Below are positions 10,309 to 20,045 of a stretch of DNA of 64,000 bases, in pieces (within the stretch, counting starts at the first letter, position 1; each line of letters opens with the position of its first letter). This stretch comes from Bos javanicus. Its lineage: Eukaryota > Chordata > Mammalia > Artiodactyla > Bovidae. Both the position numbers and the translations under genes were made by a program. Under the pieces are notes generated by a model. That model saw only the letters and a list, made by a program, of their open reading frames with translations. It was not told where the DNA came from and did not search any database. The stretch lies in NCBI RefSeq assembly GCF_032452875.1, contig NC_083885.1:33335925-33399924 (forward strand), in the 5' to 3' direction.

Positions 10309-11395
10309 CAGTTCAGTTCAGTCGCTCAGTTGTGTCTGACTCTTTGTGACCCCATGAACCGTAGCACGCCAGGCCTCCCTGTCCATCACCAACTCCCGGA
10401 GTCCACCAAAACCCATATCCATTGTGTCGGTGATGCCATCCAGCCATCTCATCCTCTGTCATCCCCTTCTCCTCCTGCCCTCAATCTTTCCCAGCATCAG
10501 GGTCTTTTACAATGAGTCAGCTCTCCACATGAGGTGGCCAAAATATTGGAGTTTCAGCTTTAGCATCATTCCTTCCAAAGAACACCCAGGACTGACCTCC
10601 TTTAGGATGGACTGGTTGGATCTCATTGCAGTCCAAGGGGCTCTCAAGAGTCTTCTCCAACACCACAGTTCAAAAGCATCAATTCTTTGGCGCTCAGGTT
10701 TCTTTATAGTCCAACTCTCACATCCATACATGACTACTGGAAAAACCATAACCTTGACTGGACGGACCTTTGTTGGCAAAGTAATGTCTCTGCTTTTGAA
10801 TATGCTATCTAGGTTGGTCATAACTTTCCTTCCAAGGAGCAAGCATCTTTTAATTTCATGGCAGCAATCACCATCCGCAGTGATTTTGGAGCCCAGAAAA
10901 GTAAAGTCAGCCACTGTTTCCACTGTTTCCCCATCTATTTCCCATGAAGTGATGGGACCAGATACCATGATCTTAGTTTTCTGAATGTTGAGCTAGCTTT
11001 AAGCCAACTTTTTCACTCTCCACTTTCACTTTCATCAAGAGGCTCTTTAGTTCTTCTTCACTTTCTGCCATAAAGGTGGTATCATCTGCATATCTGAGGT
11101 TATTGATATTTCTCCTGGCAATCTTGATTCCAGCTTGTGCTTCTTCCAGCCCAGCGTGTCTCATGATGTACTCCGCATATAAGTTAAATAAGCAGGGTGA
11201 CAATATACACCCTTGACGTACTCCTTTTCCTATCTGGAACCAGTCTGTTGTTCCATGTCCAGTGCTAACTGTTGCTTCCTGACCTGTATACAGGTTTCTC
11301 AAGAGGCAGGTCAAGTGGTCTGGCATTCCCATCTCTTTCAGAATTTTCCACAGTTTTTTGTGATCCACATAGTCAAAGGTGTTGGCATAGTCAAA
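10309..11395 (-). mobile_element. BovB LINE inserted in old L1
   Basis: Antisense BovB, 1,087 bp, 5'-truncated. Near-identical flanks GTTTACTCTAT (10298-10308) and GTTTACTCTCAT (11396-11407) look like a TSD with a 1-base indel. The RT frame is split at about 10970-10990 by a duplicated AGCT (GAGCTAGCTTTAAG where other copies read GAGCTTTAAG). Confidence 0.94.
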
Positions 11396-11407
11396 GTTTA
11401 CTCTCAT
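10973..11407 (-). pseudogene. BovB reverse-transcriptase remnant, frameshifted
   Basis: 144 codons with RQGCILSPCLFNLYAEY and the catalytic RYADDTTFM box. The frame is lost after the 4-base AGCT duplication, and the downstream part continues in another frame as 10507-10968 (VSGPITSWEIDGE...). Dead remnant. Confidence 0.88.
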
Positions 11408-11760
11408 ATATTATCAAAATCCCAAAGGATTTCTTTTGAGCACTGGATAAGTTTAACCTGAAATTATTACAGATGAGTAAAGGTGAGAGAAAAAAGGTAA
11501 AGATTACTCTAACAAGTAGCAACATTTAATTGGAATCTATAATAATTATTTCAGAGTGGTATTGGTGCAGATAGTCAAATAGGTCAGTCTTTCTATGTAC
11601 CATTGTTACATTGTTGGAATGAGAGTCCCAAAACATGGTTGCATATAAATGAGTACTTTCTGTATTTCACATATGTATAATCAGTGAGTGATGGTAGACA
11701 CTTCAATAATGATACTGAGTTTGAGGAGGTGAAAGTGATCATTCCTTTACAAAATCAAAT
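11408..11760 (+). mobile_element. Old L1 ORF2 fragment, right piece
   Basis: Continues the L1 broken by the BovB: TATCAAAATCCCAAAGG and TTTCAGAGTGGTATTGGTGCAGATAGTCAAATAGGTCAG correspond to successive ORF2 3' blocks. Confidence 0.6.
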
Positions 11761-11849
11761 ACATTTAGATACTTGTTTTATACTGGACACACAAAAGTAA
11801 CAATACAGTTGGATGCCACCAATCTACATGTTACAAACACAAGAAGCAA

Positions 11850-12060
11850 TCACCAGGCTCCCCGTCCCTGAGATTCTCCAGGCAAGAACACTGGAGTGAG
11901 TTGCCATTTCCCTCTCCAATGCATGAAAGTGAAAAGTGAAAGGAAAGTTGCTCAGTTGTGTCTGACTCTTCGAGACCCCATGGACTGCAGCCCACCAGGC
12001 TCCTCCACCCATGGGATTTTCCAGGCAAGAGTACTGGAGTGGGGTGCCATTGCCTTCTCT
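11850..12060 (-). mobile_element. Bov-A2 SINE (dimeric, partial)
   Basis: Antisense: one truncated Bov-A unit (GAGATTCTCCAGGCAAGAACACTGGAG) and one full unit joined by GCATGAAAGTGAAAAGTGAAAG. Confidence 0.9.
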
Positions 12061-12349
12061 GCCTAAAAGTAGTACAGGGACACATATATGAACTTACAGT
12101 GTAAAAACATTCATGGGAAGATTTCTCATCCATTTTAGGATTGTGGAAGGGAGGATATGGGAGGTCTTTAGCTGTATCTCTAATATTCTATCTCTTTGCA
12201 AAAAAATAAGAAACATGGCAAAATACAAACAGTTTAATAATGTGGTCAATAGGTATTGTAATATCTTTTTGTAACTTTTTGTACTTTTCTGTATATTGAA
12301 ATAGCCTATAATTTAGGAGGGAAAAAAAGCAATTACTATAATGGACAGG
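12061..12349. other. Unassigned AT-rich sequence
   Basis: A CTTTTCTGTATATTGAAATAG segment is reminiscent of old L1 3' UTRs but too short to assign. Confidence 0.3.
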
Positions 12350-12934
12350 TCAGTCAACATGTATTTATCCACTGAACTCACCACTTAAGCAGAATAAAGG
12401 AGAGGGGAAAAAAACATATGAACATTTCAATAAATGCAGAGAAAGCTTCTGTTAAAGTCAATAACTATTTGTGATAAGTGGGGAAAAACATTCAGTATAT
12501 TAGGAATAGAGGTAAGCTCTTTAATCTGATAAAGGACATTAAACAAAGTACAACTAACATAATAACCATAATAACTTTTTACTAAATATTTAATGTTTTA
12601 CCCTCTATGCATAGAAACAAGAGAAATATATTCACTCTTATTTCATCCAGTCAACATTGCGCTGGAGGCTCTAGTCAGGGAAACGAAGGCAAGAAAAAAT
12701 AAATGAAAGACATACCATTAGAAAAGTAAATTTTATTGTTGTTTTTATTCACAAATGACATGATTAGATATATAGAAAAACCAAAGGACTCAACACATAA
12801 ACTACTAGTTAGTGAAATTAGTAAGGTTTCTGAATACAAGGTCAAAATGTAAAAGCAAATTGTGTTCCAGGGACAAAAATTTGGAAAATTCATCATAATT
12901 CAGATTTTTTGAGAGAAATTAAGGGAGTCATAAT
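12350..12934 (+). mobile_element. Old L1 ORF2 (reverse-transcriptase region) fragment
   Basis: Collinear with L1 ORF2: AACATTTCAATAAATGCAGAGAAAGC, the CTTTAATCTGATAAAGGACATTAAAC block, CAACATTGCGCTGGAGGCTCTAGTCAGGG and ACAAATGACATGATTAGATATATAG. Frame is destroyed. It is an earlier part of ORF2 than the copy at 10140-11760, so it is a separate insertion. Confidence 0.75.
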
Positions 12935-12946
12935 TAAATGGAGGAT

Positions 12947-13169
12947 GCGTGCATACCAAGTTGCTTCAGTTGTGCCCAGCTCTTTACGAGCCTATGAACT
13001 GTAGCTCACCAGGCACCTCTGTTGATGGCATTCTCCAGGCAAGAATACTGGAGTTGGTTGCCATGCCCTCCTCCAGGGGATCTCACAGACCCAGGGATCA
13101 AACCCACATCTCTTATGCCTCCTGCATTGGCAGGCATGTTCTTTACCACCAGCTCCACCTGGGAAGCCC
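12947..13169 (-). mobile_element. Bov-tA SINE with 12-bp TSD
   Basis: Antisense Bov-tA with head on the right (CTTTACCACCAGCTCCACCTGGGAAGCCC). Perfect TSD TAAATGGAGGAT at 12935-12946 and 13170-13181. Confidence 0.95.
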
Positions 13170-13249
13170 TAAATGGAGGATATCTACATATAAATATAAG
13201 TATTTACATAAGTATCCATATCTAATAAATATAAATGTCCATATTCAAG

Positions 13250-13845
13250 GAGAAAGCAACCTGATCTTGCCTTCATTCTTGTCCGCTTCCAGGCCATCCT
13301 CTACATTGTCCAGAATCAGGGGTCTGCATTGGAGGTGAGCTTGGCTTGACCTCCTTGGTTTAAAACTCCTGAGCAGTTGCCTTGTTATTTGAAGCAGAGG
13401 TTATAAGTGAGACCCCTGTAAAGGATATGGATGAGACTCCTCACAGATTTTTGTGTATCTGTTTGCAGTCTCTGCTTGACCCTCTCTTGGCGTCCTGCAG
13501 TTGGTGACTGGGCTGTCGTCACCTACTTGCACAGGGAGTTCAAAGTGCCTAGAGGTTTCCATTGTGTAGGGTGGCCCTAAACCATGACTGATGGACATGA
13601 GAGCAAGAACGCTAAAAGCAAGCCCCCTCGCTTCAGGTCAGGATAACTGAGACGTCACTTCCACTCCCAAAGCTCCTGCAGGTGAGCTGGAAGCTGTTGT
13701 AATCCCTCCCCTGCTTGGATTCTTGCCGGGCCCGCCCTGCTTCCTCCATTTCCAGATTGTCTTCTGGGTGCAGCACCTTCTAAATAAACACCTTGCATAC
13801 GAATCCTCATCTCAGGATTTACTTCTTGAGGCCTGACCTAAGACA
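13250..13845 (+). mobile_element. LTR-like segment, probably a solo LTR
   Basis: The right part reads like the 3' half of an endogenous-retrovirus LTR: AATAAA (13783-13788), then CTCATCTCAGGATTTACTTC and a GACCTAAGACA end. The left boundary is not visible, and family and class are uncertain. No internal viral genes are present. Confidence 0.45.
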
Positions 13846-14254
13846 CTCCACTTTGCCAAATTTAGATTTCAAATATTGCTTGTCATATTTAAATTTCAAA
13901 CTGAGTATTTTTAAACTGCATTTACTAATGTGACTTGGTTTTTACCACTTCCTTCTGGTTTATTTTCATCCTGTTTTGTTTACTGACCTTCTCTGCCCTA
14001 TCCGTGAAGGCATTTGAGGGTTTAACCCCTGACCTATGGGCTGTCCACCAGGGAAGGCTGATTTAGGGCCCTTGACCCGGTCACCTCATTATACATGTCC
14101 CACTTCATCTCCCACCTCGGGCGCAGACACCTTCATTTCCTGCGACCACTTAACGTCATCACAGCCCCCATCCACGCAGGCACTTGCTCAGTGTTGTCCC
14201 TTTACCTGTGATTCTTGGACTGAATGAAAGATTCTCCCCTACTTTATTTTATTT
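13846..14254. other. Unassigned sequence
   Basis: No repeat or gene recognised between the LTR-like segment and the L1 3' end. Confidence 0.4.
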
Positions 14255-14650
14255 TTTGTAAGCTCCTTTATTATTTTTATTTTTATAATTACTTTTTGTG
14301 TTGGAGTATAATTGCTTTACAATGTTCTGCTGTACAGGGGAATCAGTTATATGTTTTCATATATCTCCTCCTTGTTGGGGGATATATCCCCTACTCATAT
14401 ATGAATAGGGATATATCCCCATTCATATATCCCCCCAGCCCACCCCCTAGGTCACCACAGCTGAGCTGAGCTCCCTGTGCTACACAGAAGGTTCCCACGA
14501 GCTGTCTGTTTTACACACTGCTGTATACATGTCAAGGCTGCTGTCCCAATATGCCTCACCCTCCCTTTCCCCTGTTTGTCCACGTTCCATTCCCTAGGTC
14601 TGCATCTCTATTCCTTCCCTGCAAACAGGCCCATCTGTACCATCTTTCTA
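14255..14650 (-). mobile_element. Artiodactyl L1 3' end
   Basis: Antisense artiodactyl L1 3' UTR: ATTGCTTTACAATGTTCTGCTGTACAG, TAGGTCACCACAGCTGAGCTGAGCTCCCTGTGCTACAC, CCCTGCAAACAGGCCCATCTGTACCATCTTTCTAG. It is joined at about 14650 to an inverted 5' part. Confidence 0.85.
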
Positions 14651-14725
14651 GAGTCTATTGTACAGACTGAAGTAAGTCAGAAGGAAAAAAATAAATATTG
14701 CATATTAACACATGTATATGGAATC
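14651..14725 (+). mobile_element. Inverted 5' segment of the same L1
   Basis: GAAGTAAGTCAGAAGGAAAAAAATAAATATTGC...ATGGAATCT is the L1 sequence that normally lies just upstream of the ATGGTACAG block, but here it is on the opposite strand. This head-to-head join is typical of twin-primed L1 insertions. Confidence 0.65.
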
Positions 14726-14737
14726 TAAAAAGATATT

Positions 14738-14935
14738 ATAATTACTTTTTTATTGGTGTGCAGTTAATTTACAGTGTTGTGTTAGTTTCTGCTGTACAGC
14801 AGAATGAATTAGCTACACATATACATATATCCACTTTTTTTTTTAAGATTCTACCGCCATAGAAGTCATTACAGAGTATTGATAGAGTTCCCTATGCTGT
14901 GTTGTTGGTTCTTATTATTTACTCTCTCCTTCTTT
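14738..14935 (-). mobile_element. Second, older L1 3' end
   Basis: TTTTTTATTGGTGTGCAGTTAATTTACAGTGTTGTG, CTGTACAGCAGAATGAATTAG, TAGAGTTCCCTATGCTGTG: antisense 3' UTR of an older artiodactyl L1 lineage. Confidence 0.7.
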
Positions 14936-14939
14936 AGAT

Positions 14940-15060
14940 CCACCTAACAAAATCCTGTTCATCAAGGCCCTCATCAAATGCCACATCCTCTGGAGAAGCT
15001 GTTTCTCCAGCCCTGCCTGGGCTCCTCCAGCACCCTGTCCACGTGTCTGTGACTTGACAT
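14940..15060 (+). mobile_element. L2 LINE fragment
   Basis: CAAGGCCCTCATCAAATGCCACATCCTCTGGAGAAGC matches the L2 motif around CAAATGCCACCTCCTCCAGGAAGC. Confidence 0.5.
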
Positions 15061-15654
15061 AACGTATCAGAGTGGAATCGGAAGGGCATCTGGGATTAAC
15101 TTCCTAGATGGAGAGAGAGGGTGAGGGTGTCTGGGCAGAAAAACAGCATGAGAAAAGATCTGGTGGCGGGCTGGGAAGAGGTGGATCGAGTGGAGCATCA
15201 TGTGTTAGAGAAACTGACTAAAGACCTGCGCTGGGGGAGGTTGGAAACCGGGAGGGATGGGTGGAAGGTGAGAAGGACAGGTGACGAGGACATGCAGCAG
15301 TTTCTAGCTTGGAATTCATGGATGAACATGGGGAGATAAGGAAGTGCCTCCAAAATGCTTTTGCGTCACTTCCTGAGGCCAGAAGAGTATGAGCTGCAGG
15401 CAGAGGGTGGCTGGTGTGGCTTCATCATAGGCTCCTCTGCCCAGTTAGTTCATAAAACCGAGGTTTCTTAGGAACCATGGTCACAGGGGCCAGAGCTTGC
15501 CTTGACAGCTTCATTTGGGAAAAGAAAAAAAAAGTTTGTAATAATTGAAAGCCTGAAAACAGAAAGGTCAAAAATTAAAAAGCCCGTAGTGCTCTCAGGA
15601 CCCTGTAGCCTTCTTTGACTTAGCAAGTGTTCTAATTATCTATACTCCAAAGTT
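15061..15654. other. Unassigned sequence
   Basis: Purine-rich 15100-15330 with an unremarkable open frame. No repeat recognised. Confidence 0.4.
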
Positions 15655-16010
15655 GTGGGTCTCAAAGTGTGGTCTCAGGACCATCAGCATCATCTGAGAA
15701 CTTGTTAGAAATACAGATTCTTGGGCTCCACTCCAACCTGTGCTGTGCTGTGCTTAATCGCTCAGTCGTGTCTGACTCTTCAAAACCCCATGGACTGTAT
15801 CCCACCAGGTTCCTTCTGTCCGTGGGGATCCTTCAGGTAAAAATACTGGAGGGGGTTTCCCTCCTCCAGGGGATCTTCCCCACCCAGGGATCAAACCCAG
15901 GTCTCCTGCATTGCAACCTACCTAATCAGAAACTGGAAGTGGGGCCAGAAATATGTTTTCACAAGTCTTTCATATGATTCAAATGCATGTTTAATGCACT
16001 GATTGGAAGC
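15655..16010 (+). mobile_element. MER5A (hAT-Charlie) split by a SINE
   Basis: Left piece 15655-15740 (CTCAAAGTGTGGTCTCAGGACCATCAGCATCATCTGAGAACTTGTTAGAAATACAGATTCTTGGGC, given as a described block). Right piece 15914-16010 (ACCTACCTAATCAGAAACTGG...TGATTCAAATGCATG). The two join into a normal MER5A once the Bov-tA is removed. Confidence 0.85.
15741..15912 (-). mobile_element. Bov-tA SINE inside MER5A
   Basis: Antisense, TGTGCTGTGCTTAATCGCTCAG at left. The right end stops within the head at CTCCTGCATTGC, so the tRNA-derived end is truncated. Flanks CCAACCT and GCAACCT form a short TSD. Confidence 0.88.
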
Positions 16011-16520
16011 CTGCAAAGCCCTCTCAGAGTCATTATCACAGTGGTTCTCCCTGGAAACCCCAAATACATCTTTCTTGCACGCACAGTGCATTTGAGGGTA
16101 TTAGGGGTACCAAGGGATGCGATTTCCAGCATGCAGGTCCAGGTCAGTTGCCTCTGTGGGACAGCCCACTTTCTTTGAGTAGGATGTGCCTCCCACCATC
16201 TCATGTGGTCCCTGTGAGACCCCAAACCCTCAAGAGAAAGAAAAGACATCTTTGCCACCTCTACTCTGAGCATTCTCCCGCTCTGTGACAAGCCACAGGA
16301 CAGACATTCAAAGCGATGACTTGCATGACCCTAACTGCTATGAGAAAATATATTCAGCACAATTCACCTGGCTTCAGTTGGAAACCAGTGAGGGTGTCCT
16401 AGTAGACTTTTGACCCATTAGGGATGTTGCCCCATTTAAAAAATTATGCACACAGATAAAATAGGCAAGGATTTTTTAAACAATAAAGAACTATTTAAAA
16501 TGTAAGAATCACAACCCTTT
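16011..16520. other. Unassigned sequence
   Basis: No repeat or gene recognised. 16430-16500 is A-rich. Confidence 0.4.
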
Positions 16521-16539
16521 TGATAAACATCATCGAATG

Positions 16540-16640
16540 TACTGTCAACACTATTTTCCATACGTTATTGCATTCAATCCTCATAACAAAGGTACAGACT
16601 TGGTTTTTTCCTTCTCATTTTGCTCAAGGAGGAAAACTTA
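16540..16640 (-). mobile_element. MIR fragment
   Basis: ATTGCATTCAATCCTCATAACAAAGGTA then TTCTCATTTTGCTCAAGGAGG fits the antisense MIR core. Confidence 0.45.
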
Positions 16641-16704
16641 GTTTCTCATGTAATCATGGTCATGGTCACTCTCTTGCTTCAAATCTTTCAGTTAATGTCC
16701 ATCA

Positions 16705-16875
16705 ATCTATAACAGTGTGTCTCAGCTGTGGTTGCGCATTAGAACACCTGGGGGATTTAAAATCCTGATGTTCAGCCCTGACCCCAGACCAGTTAGAATC
16801 CCTGGGGGGATGGGCCTGGTGTTTTTTAAAGTCTTCCAGATGGTTCCAATGCACATTCCATTTGGACAATCACAC
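16705..16875 (+). mobile_element. MER20 (hAT) element
   Basis: CAGTGTGTCTCAGCTGTGG...GCGCATTAGAACACCTGGGG, GACCCCAGACCAGTTAGAATC and TTCCAATGCACATTCCA are in MER20 order. The right terminus is worn away. Confidence 0.75.
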
Positions 16876-16889
16876 TCCGGTCTCCTTAG

Positions 16890-17063
16890 TGTCGCCTACA
16901 AACGCTTAAATGCTCTGGCTCCTACCTACTTGTTGAAACATGTCCTGTTCCTTCTTTCCAGGGCTTAGCATCCTGGTCTCTTTCTGTTCCTCAGCTGTAT
17001 TTCAATGGCTTCATCACTTCCAGGCCTTTGCAATTGTTGTTCCTCCTGCCAGGACGCTTCTTT
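16890..17063 (+). mobile_element. L2 LINE 3' part, left piece
   Basis: CCTTTGCAATTGTTGTTCCTCCTGCCAGGACGC resembles the L2 GGCCTTTGCACTTGCTGTTCC region. Continues after the CHR SINE at 17279. Confidence 0.75.
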
Positions 17064-17278
17064 CCTTACTTTTACATATTCATTTATTTGGCTGTGTGGC
17101 ACCTGGACCCCCAGTTGCTGTGCATGGACCCCAGAGCACACGGGCTTAGCAGTTGCCGCCCTCGGACTTAATTACCCTGAAGCACATGGGATCTTAGTTC
17201 CCCAACTACGAATTGAACCTGTGTCCCCTATCTTGCCAGGTGGATTCTTAACTACTGGACTACCAGGGAAGTCCCCCA
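17064..17278 (-). mobile_element. CHR-type SINE inside L2
   Basis: Antisense, ATTTATTTGGCTGTGTGGCACC at left and GTGGATTCTTAACTACTGGACTACCAGGGAAGTCCCC head at right. TSD GACGCTTCTTT (17053-17063) and GATGCTTCTTT (17279-17289), 10 of 11 matching. Confidence 0.92.
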
Positions 17279-17610
17279 GATGCTTCTTTTAGCAACTTTT
17301 CATGTGGTTGACCCGGTAGCACCCTTCAGGTCTCAGCCCAAATGTTTCCTCTTCTAACGGCACATCTTTGGCCTCGTCATCTGAAGTGATTCTCAGTGTC
17401 ATCCTCACTGATCTCTTTGCTTTATCTCTTTGGAAGCATGTTTTACAACTGTGATTATATATTTGCTGAAATGTGTGTTTTGTTGGTCTTAACACCATTT
17501 AAATGAAGGGCCCAGACAGCATACGATTCTTCGCTACCATATCTTCAGTGTTTGGAAGGGTATCTGTTTCAACAAATATTGCTGGAATAAATGAATGGAG
17601 GAGATTGAAT
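17279..17610 (+). mobile_element. L2 LINE 3' end, right piece
   Basis: CTCAGCCCAAATGTTTCCTC, TTTCAACAAATATTGCTGGAATAAATGAATGG: the L2 3' terminus in sense orientation. Confidence 0.75.
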
Positions 17611-18154
17611 AAACTCAGAGGGTTAAGGTGATAAATCCTCAGCCATATAAGTGTATTAATATTGATATTAATATTTGAACCCCAATGTTTGGATTCAAGA
17701 TTCATCAGTTTTTATAATACCTTCGAATTGACCATTTCTGCTTTCACTCTGTTCATACATGTTTAAACACATAAGGTTAGAAAAAAAACATACCGTTCCT
17801 AATAAGGAACCTGAAACTTGGTGATAGGAGTTTACCTTCTGTGATGTGCAAGGAGTACGTGAGTAGGCACAGTACAAGACCAGCTGTGTAAATAGCATCA
17901 CCTCCAGTCCAGTTTAAATGAAGTCAGTAAATTATGCTTCCAGACCCTAAACCATTTATTACACCATGCTAGAGGAGAAGAAAAAAAAAAAAAAAAAGGA
18001 ATGTTCAGACAGCTAATTTCTCTGCTCAGGCCTTTCATTAAAAACCAAATGGAAGCGGGCCCTGTGGAAGAACGTGGTGCCTGGTATAACTGTGGGAGAC
18101 ACATTCTTTGAAAATTGGAATAATCAGATGGTGGTTCACCTTCTTCAGTCAGTT

Positions 18155-18287
18155 CTCGTTGTTATCAATAATGGAGGGCCATGAGCTGGGCTGACCCCCA
18201 GCCCACAGCGTGCCCTGGAGGAGACACAGAGGACCAGGCCAGCCCTCTGCCGGCAGAAGCAGTAACACTTATGTTGATAACAATGAG
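18155..18287. promoter_or_regulatory. Inverted pair of GATA-like motifs (candidate)
   Basis: TTGTTATCAA at about 18159-18168 and its exact reverse complement TTGATAACAA at about 18274-18283; the wider arms match at 14 of 17 positions. Each arm contains TTATCA/TGATAA, a GATA-type core. The right arm is followed by GAGTCACCTG, which carries an E-box CACCTG. Function is inferred only. Confidence 0.3.
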
Positions 18288-18354
18288 TCACCTGTGTCAG
18301 CTCTTTGGGAAATAGCTGTTAGGTGTCGGGGAACGGTAATATTTTTCTCCCTCT

Positions 18355-18374
18355 CCATTGTTTTCTGACAATGG
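18355..18374. promoter_or_regulatory. Inverted pair of SOX-like motifs (candidate)
   Basis: CCATTGT, a 6-base spacer TTTCTG, then ACAATGG: perfect 7-bp arms, each matching the SOX/HMG core ACAAT. Lies in non-repetitive DNA close to the GATA-like pair. Confidence 0.35.
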
Positions 18375-18764
18375 AAATGCACCTGCAAATAACATTGCAT
18401 TGGCTTTAAGTGCACCAGAGAGTCAGCTTTTACTCTCTTGCTACCACAATAAAATAATCATATCCAGTATTGGTATCAGAGAAGGCTAAGTCTAGGCAGC
18501 CATGGCTGAGGTTGGGTATCAGTCTTTACCCGACTAGCATTTGATCTTAAAGAGTGATTGAGGCGCAGGGGGTACTTGCTTTCAAGAACAATAATTTGCT
18601 TTCAGTACCCATCATTTTCATTGAGCTTTGCTCTGATGACAAGAGTTGTTTTCACATGAGAGAAGAGGAATCTGCAACTTGCCAAAGATCCCTCCGTTAC
18701 TGATATCAGAGCTGAGATTCAAACCCAGGCAAAGCATAATTCATACTGCATTGCCTCTCTCTGT

Positions 18765-18831
18765 GTTAATAATAATATGAATAACAGTAATAATAATATG
18801 GTTAATATTAGTAATAATATTTTTTTTAATA
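18765..18831. repeat. Imperfect (TAA)n microsatellite
   Basis: Interrupted TAATAATAA runs ending in TATTTTTTTT, next to the tail end of a Bov-tA. Confidence 0.85.
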
Positions 18832-18833
18832 TT

Positions 18834-19039
18834 GAAAGTGAAAGTTGCTCAATCATGTCTGACTCCTTGCAATCCCCTAGACTGTAGCCCTCCAGGCTCC
18901 TCCATCCATGAAGTTTTCCAGGCAAGAATAGTGGAGTGGGTGGCCATTTCCTATTTCAGGGGCTCTTCTTCACCCAGGGATCAAACCCAAGTCTCCGGCA
19001 TTGCAGGCAGATTCTTTACCATCTGAGCTACCAGGGAAG
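18834..19039 (-). mobile_element. Bov-tA SINE
   Basis: Antisense: GAAAGTGAAAGTTGCTCAATC tail left, GCAGGCAGATTCTTTACCATCTGAGCTACCAGGGAAG head right. Confidence 0.94.
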
Positions 19040-19045
19040 TAGAGT

Positions 19046-19171
19046 CGTCAATTTTTGGGGGTAGGAGGATTGGTTTCAGGACCCCCATTGATACCAAAAT
19101 TCACAGATGCTCCCTTACATCAAATGGCACATTATTTGCGTATAACCTAAGCACATCCTTCTGTGTGCCTT
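19046..19171 (-). mobile_element. MER2 (Tigger-type) DNA transposon, left piece
   Basis: GATTGGTTTCAGGACCCCC, ATACCAAAATTCACAGATGC, TTTGCGTATAACCTAAGCACATCC are MER2 blocks. Continues after the CHR SINE. Confidence 0.8.
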
Positions 19172-19395
19172 AAAAAAAAAAATGTTGATTGATTTGGCTG
19201 TGCCAGGTCTTAGGTGCAGCATGCAGGATCTCTAGTTGTGACATGTGAACTCTTAGCTGTGACATGTGAACTCTTAGCTGTGACATGTGAACCCTTAGTT
19301 GCAGCATGTGGGATCTACTTCCCTGACCAGGGATCAATGTACCCTGCATTGGAAGCTCAGAATCTTAGTCCTGGACCACCAAGGAAGGCCCCTCT
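19172..19395 (-). mobile_element. CHR-type SINE, short form, inside MER2
   Basis: Antisense: A-run and TTTGGCTGTGCCAGGTCTTAG left, tRNA-like head CCTGGACCACCAAGGAAGGCCCC right. TSD TGTGTGCCTT (19162-19171) and TGTGTGCTTT (19396-19405). Contains three 21-bp repeat units (see 19228-19290). Confidence 0.85.
19228..19290. repeat. 21-bp tandem repeats within SINE
   Basis: Three near-identical units TAGYTGTGACATGTGAACYCT in a row, followed by a diverged fourth. A local expansion of the SINE body. Confidence 0.85.
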
Positions 19396-19576
19396 TGTGT
19401 GCTTTAAATAACCTCGAGATTACTTATGAAACCTGATACAATGTAAATGCTATGTAAATAGTTACCAGCATGTGGCAAATTCAAGTTTTGCTTTTTAGAA
19501 CATTCTGAAACTTTTTTTCCCCCCAAATATTTTCAATCTGTAGTTGGTTGACTCTGTGGATATGGAGGGCTGACTG
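19396..19576 (-). mobile_element. MER2 DNA transposon, right piece
   Basis: GAGATTACTTATGAAACCTGATACAATGTAAATGCTATGTAAATAG, then AAATATTTTCAATCTGTAGTTGGTTGACTC and the terminal GGAGGGCTGACTG followed by TA, the target dinucleotide expected for mariner/Tigger elements (blocks described, not continuous). Confidence 0.85.
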
Positions 19577-19619
19577 TATATGATGCTATAAGCCCTCACA
19601 CATATAATTTTATCTAAAT

Positions 19620-19765
19620 CTCATAAGAAGTCATTTAATTCTCACCGTGATCTTACCATGTAGAAACTATTACTCTACTGATGCAAATACTAAGGGTCAG
19701 AAAGTTCAGTGGCTTGCCTGTATAGTCGATAAGTGGCAGAGCTATAGTTTGAATATTCTTCTTTC
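19620..19765 (-). mobile_element. MIR SINE
   Basis: Antisense MIR: TTAATTCTCACCGTGATC, GGGTCAGAAAGTTCAGTGGCTTGCC, GATAAGTGGCAGAGC. Confidence 0.65.
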
Positions 19766-20045
19766 AACCCCTTTTCACTCTTCCCTGTACTCCACGCAAC
19801 CTAGGCTAGAAATCACCAGGCCTCTCACAGCATCAGGCATACTGAACCCAGAGATATGAAATCCAGTTAGCTACCAGGTCACTGTGTGACCTTTGAATGA
19901 GCCCTGTCTCCCATCCCATGGCTTGCCAGGCTGCCCAGTTTCTTTCTTAATTCCCACTCTCGTGTGCTTGCCCACTGCAGAGAAGCTACAACAAGACACA
20001 TAAAGCCACCATCTTGTAGACATTTCAAATTAGATTCTTTCATAT
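19766..20045. other. Unassigned sequence
   Basis: No repeat recognised. Confidence 0.4.

Larger units (their letters stand above)
17611..18764. other. Non-repetitive stretch, possible regulatory DNA
   Basis: No transposon recognised across about 1.1 kb apart from a poly(A) run (17980-17998). It contains two notable inverted repeats (18155-18287 and 18355-18374) with transcription-factor-like cores. Confidence 0.4.

Noticed and set aside
10424..10984. 186-codon open frame, the second longest in the window
   Set aside because: Also the antisense of BovB, not a gene.
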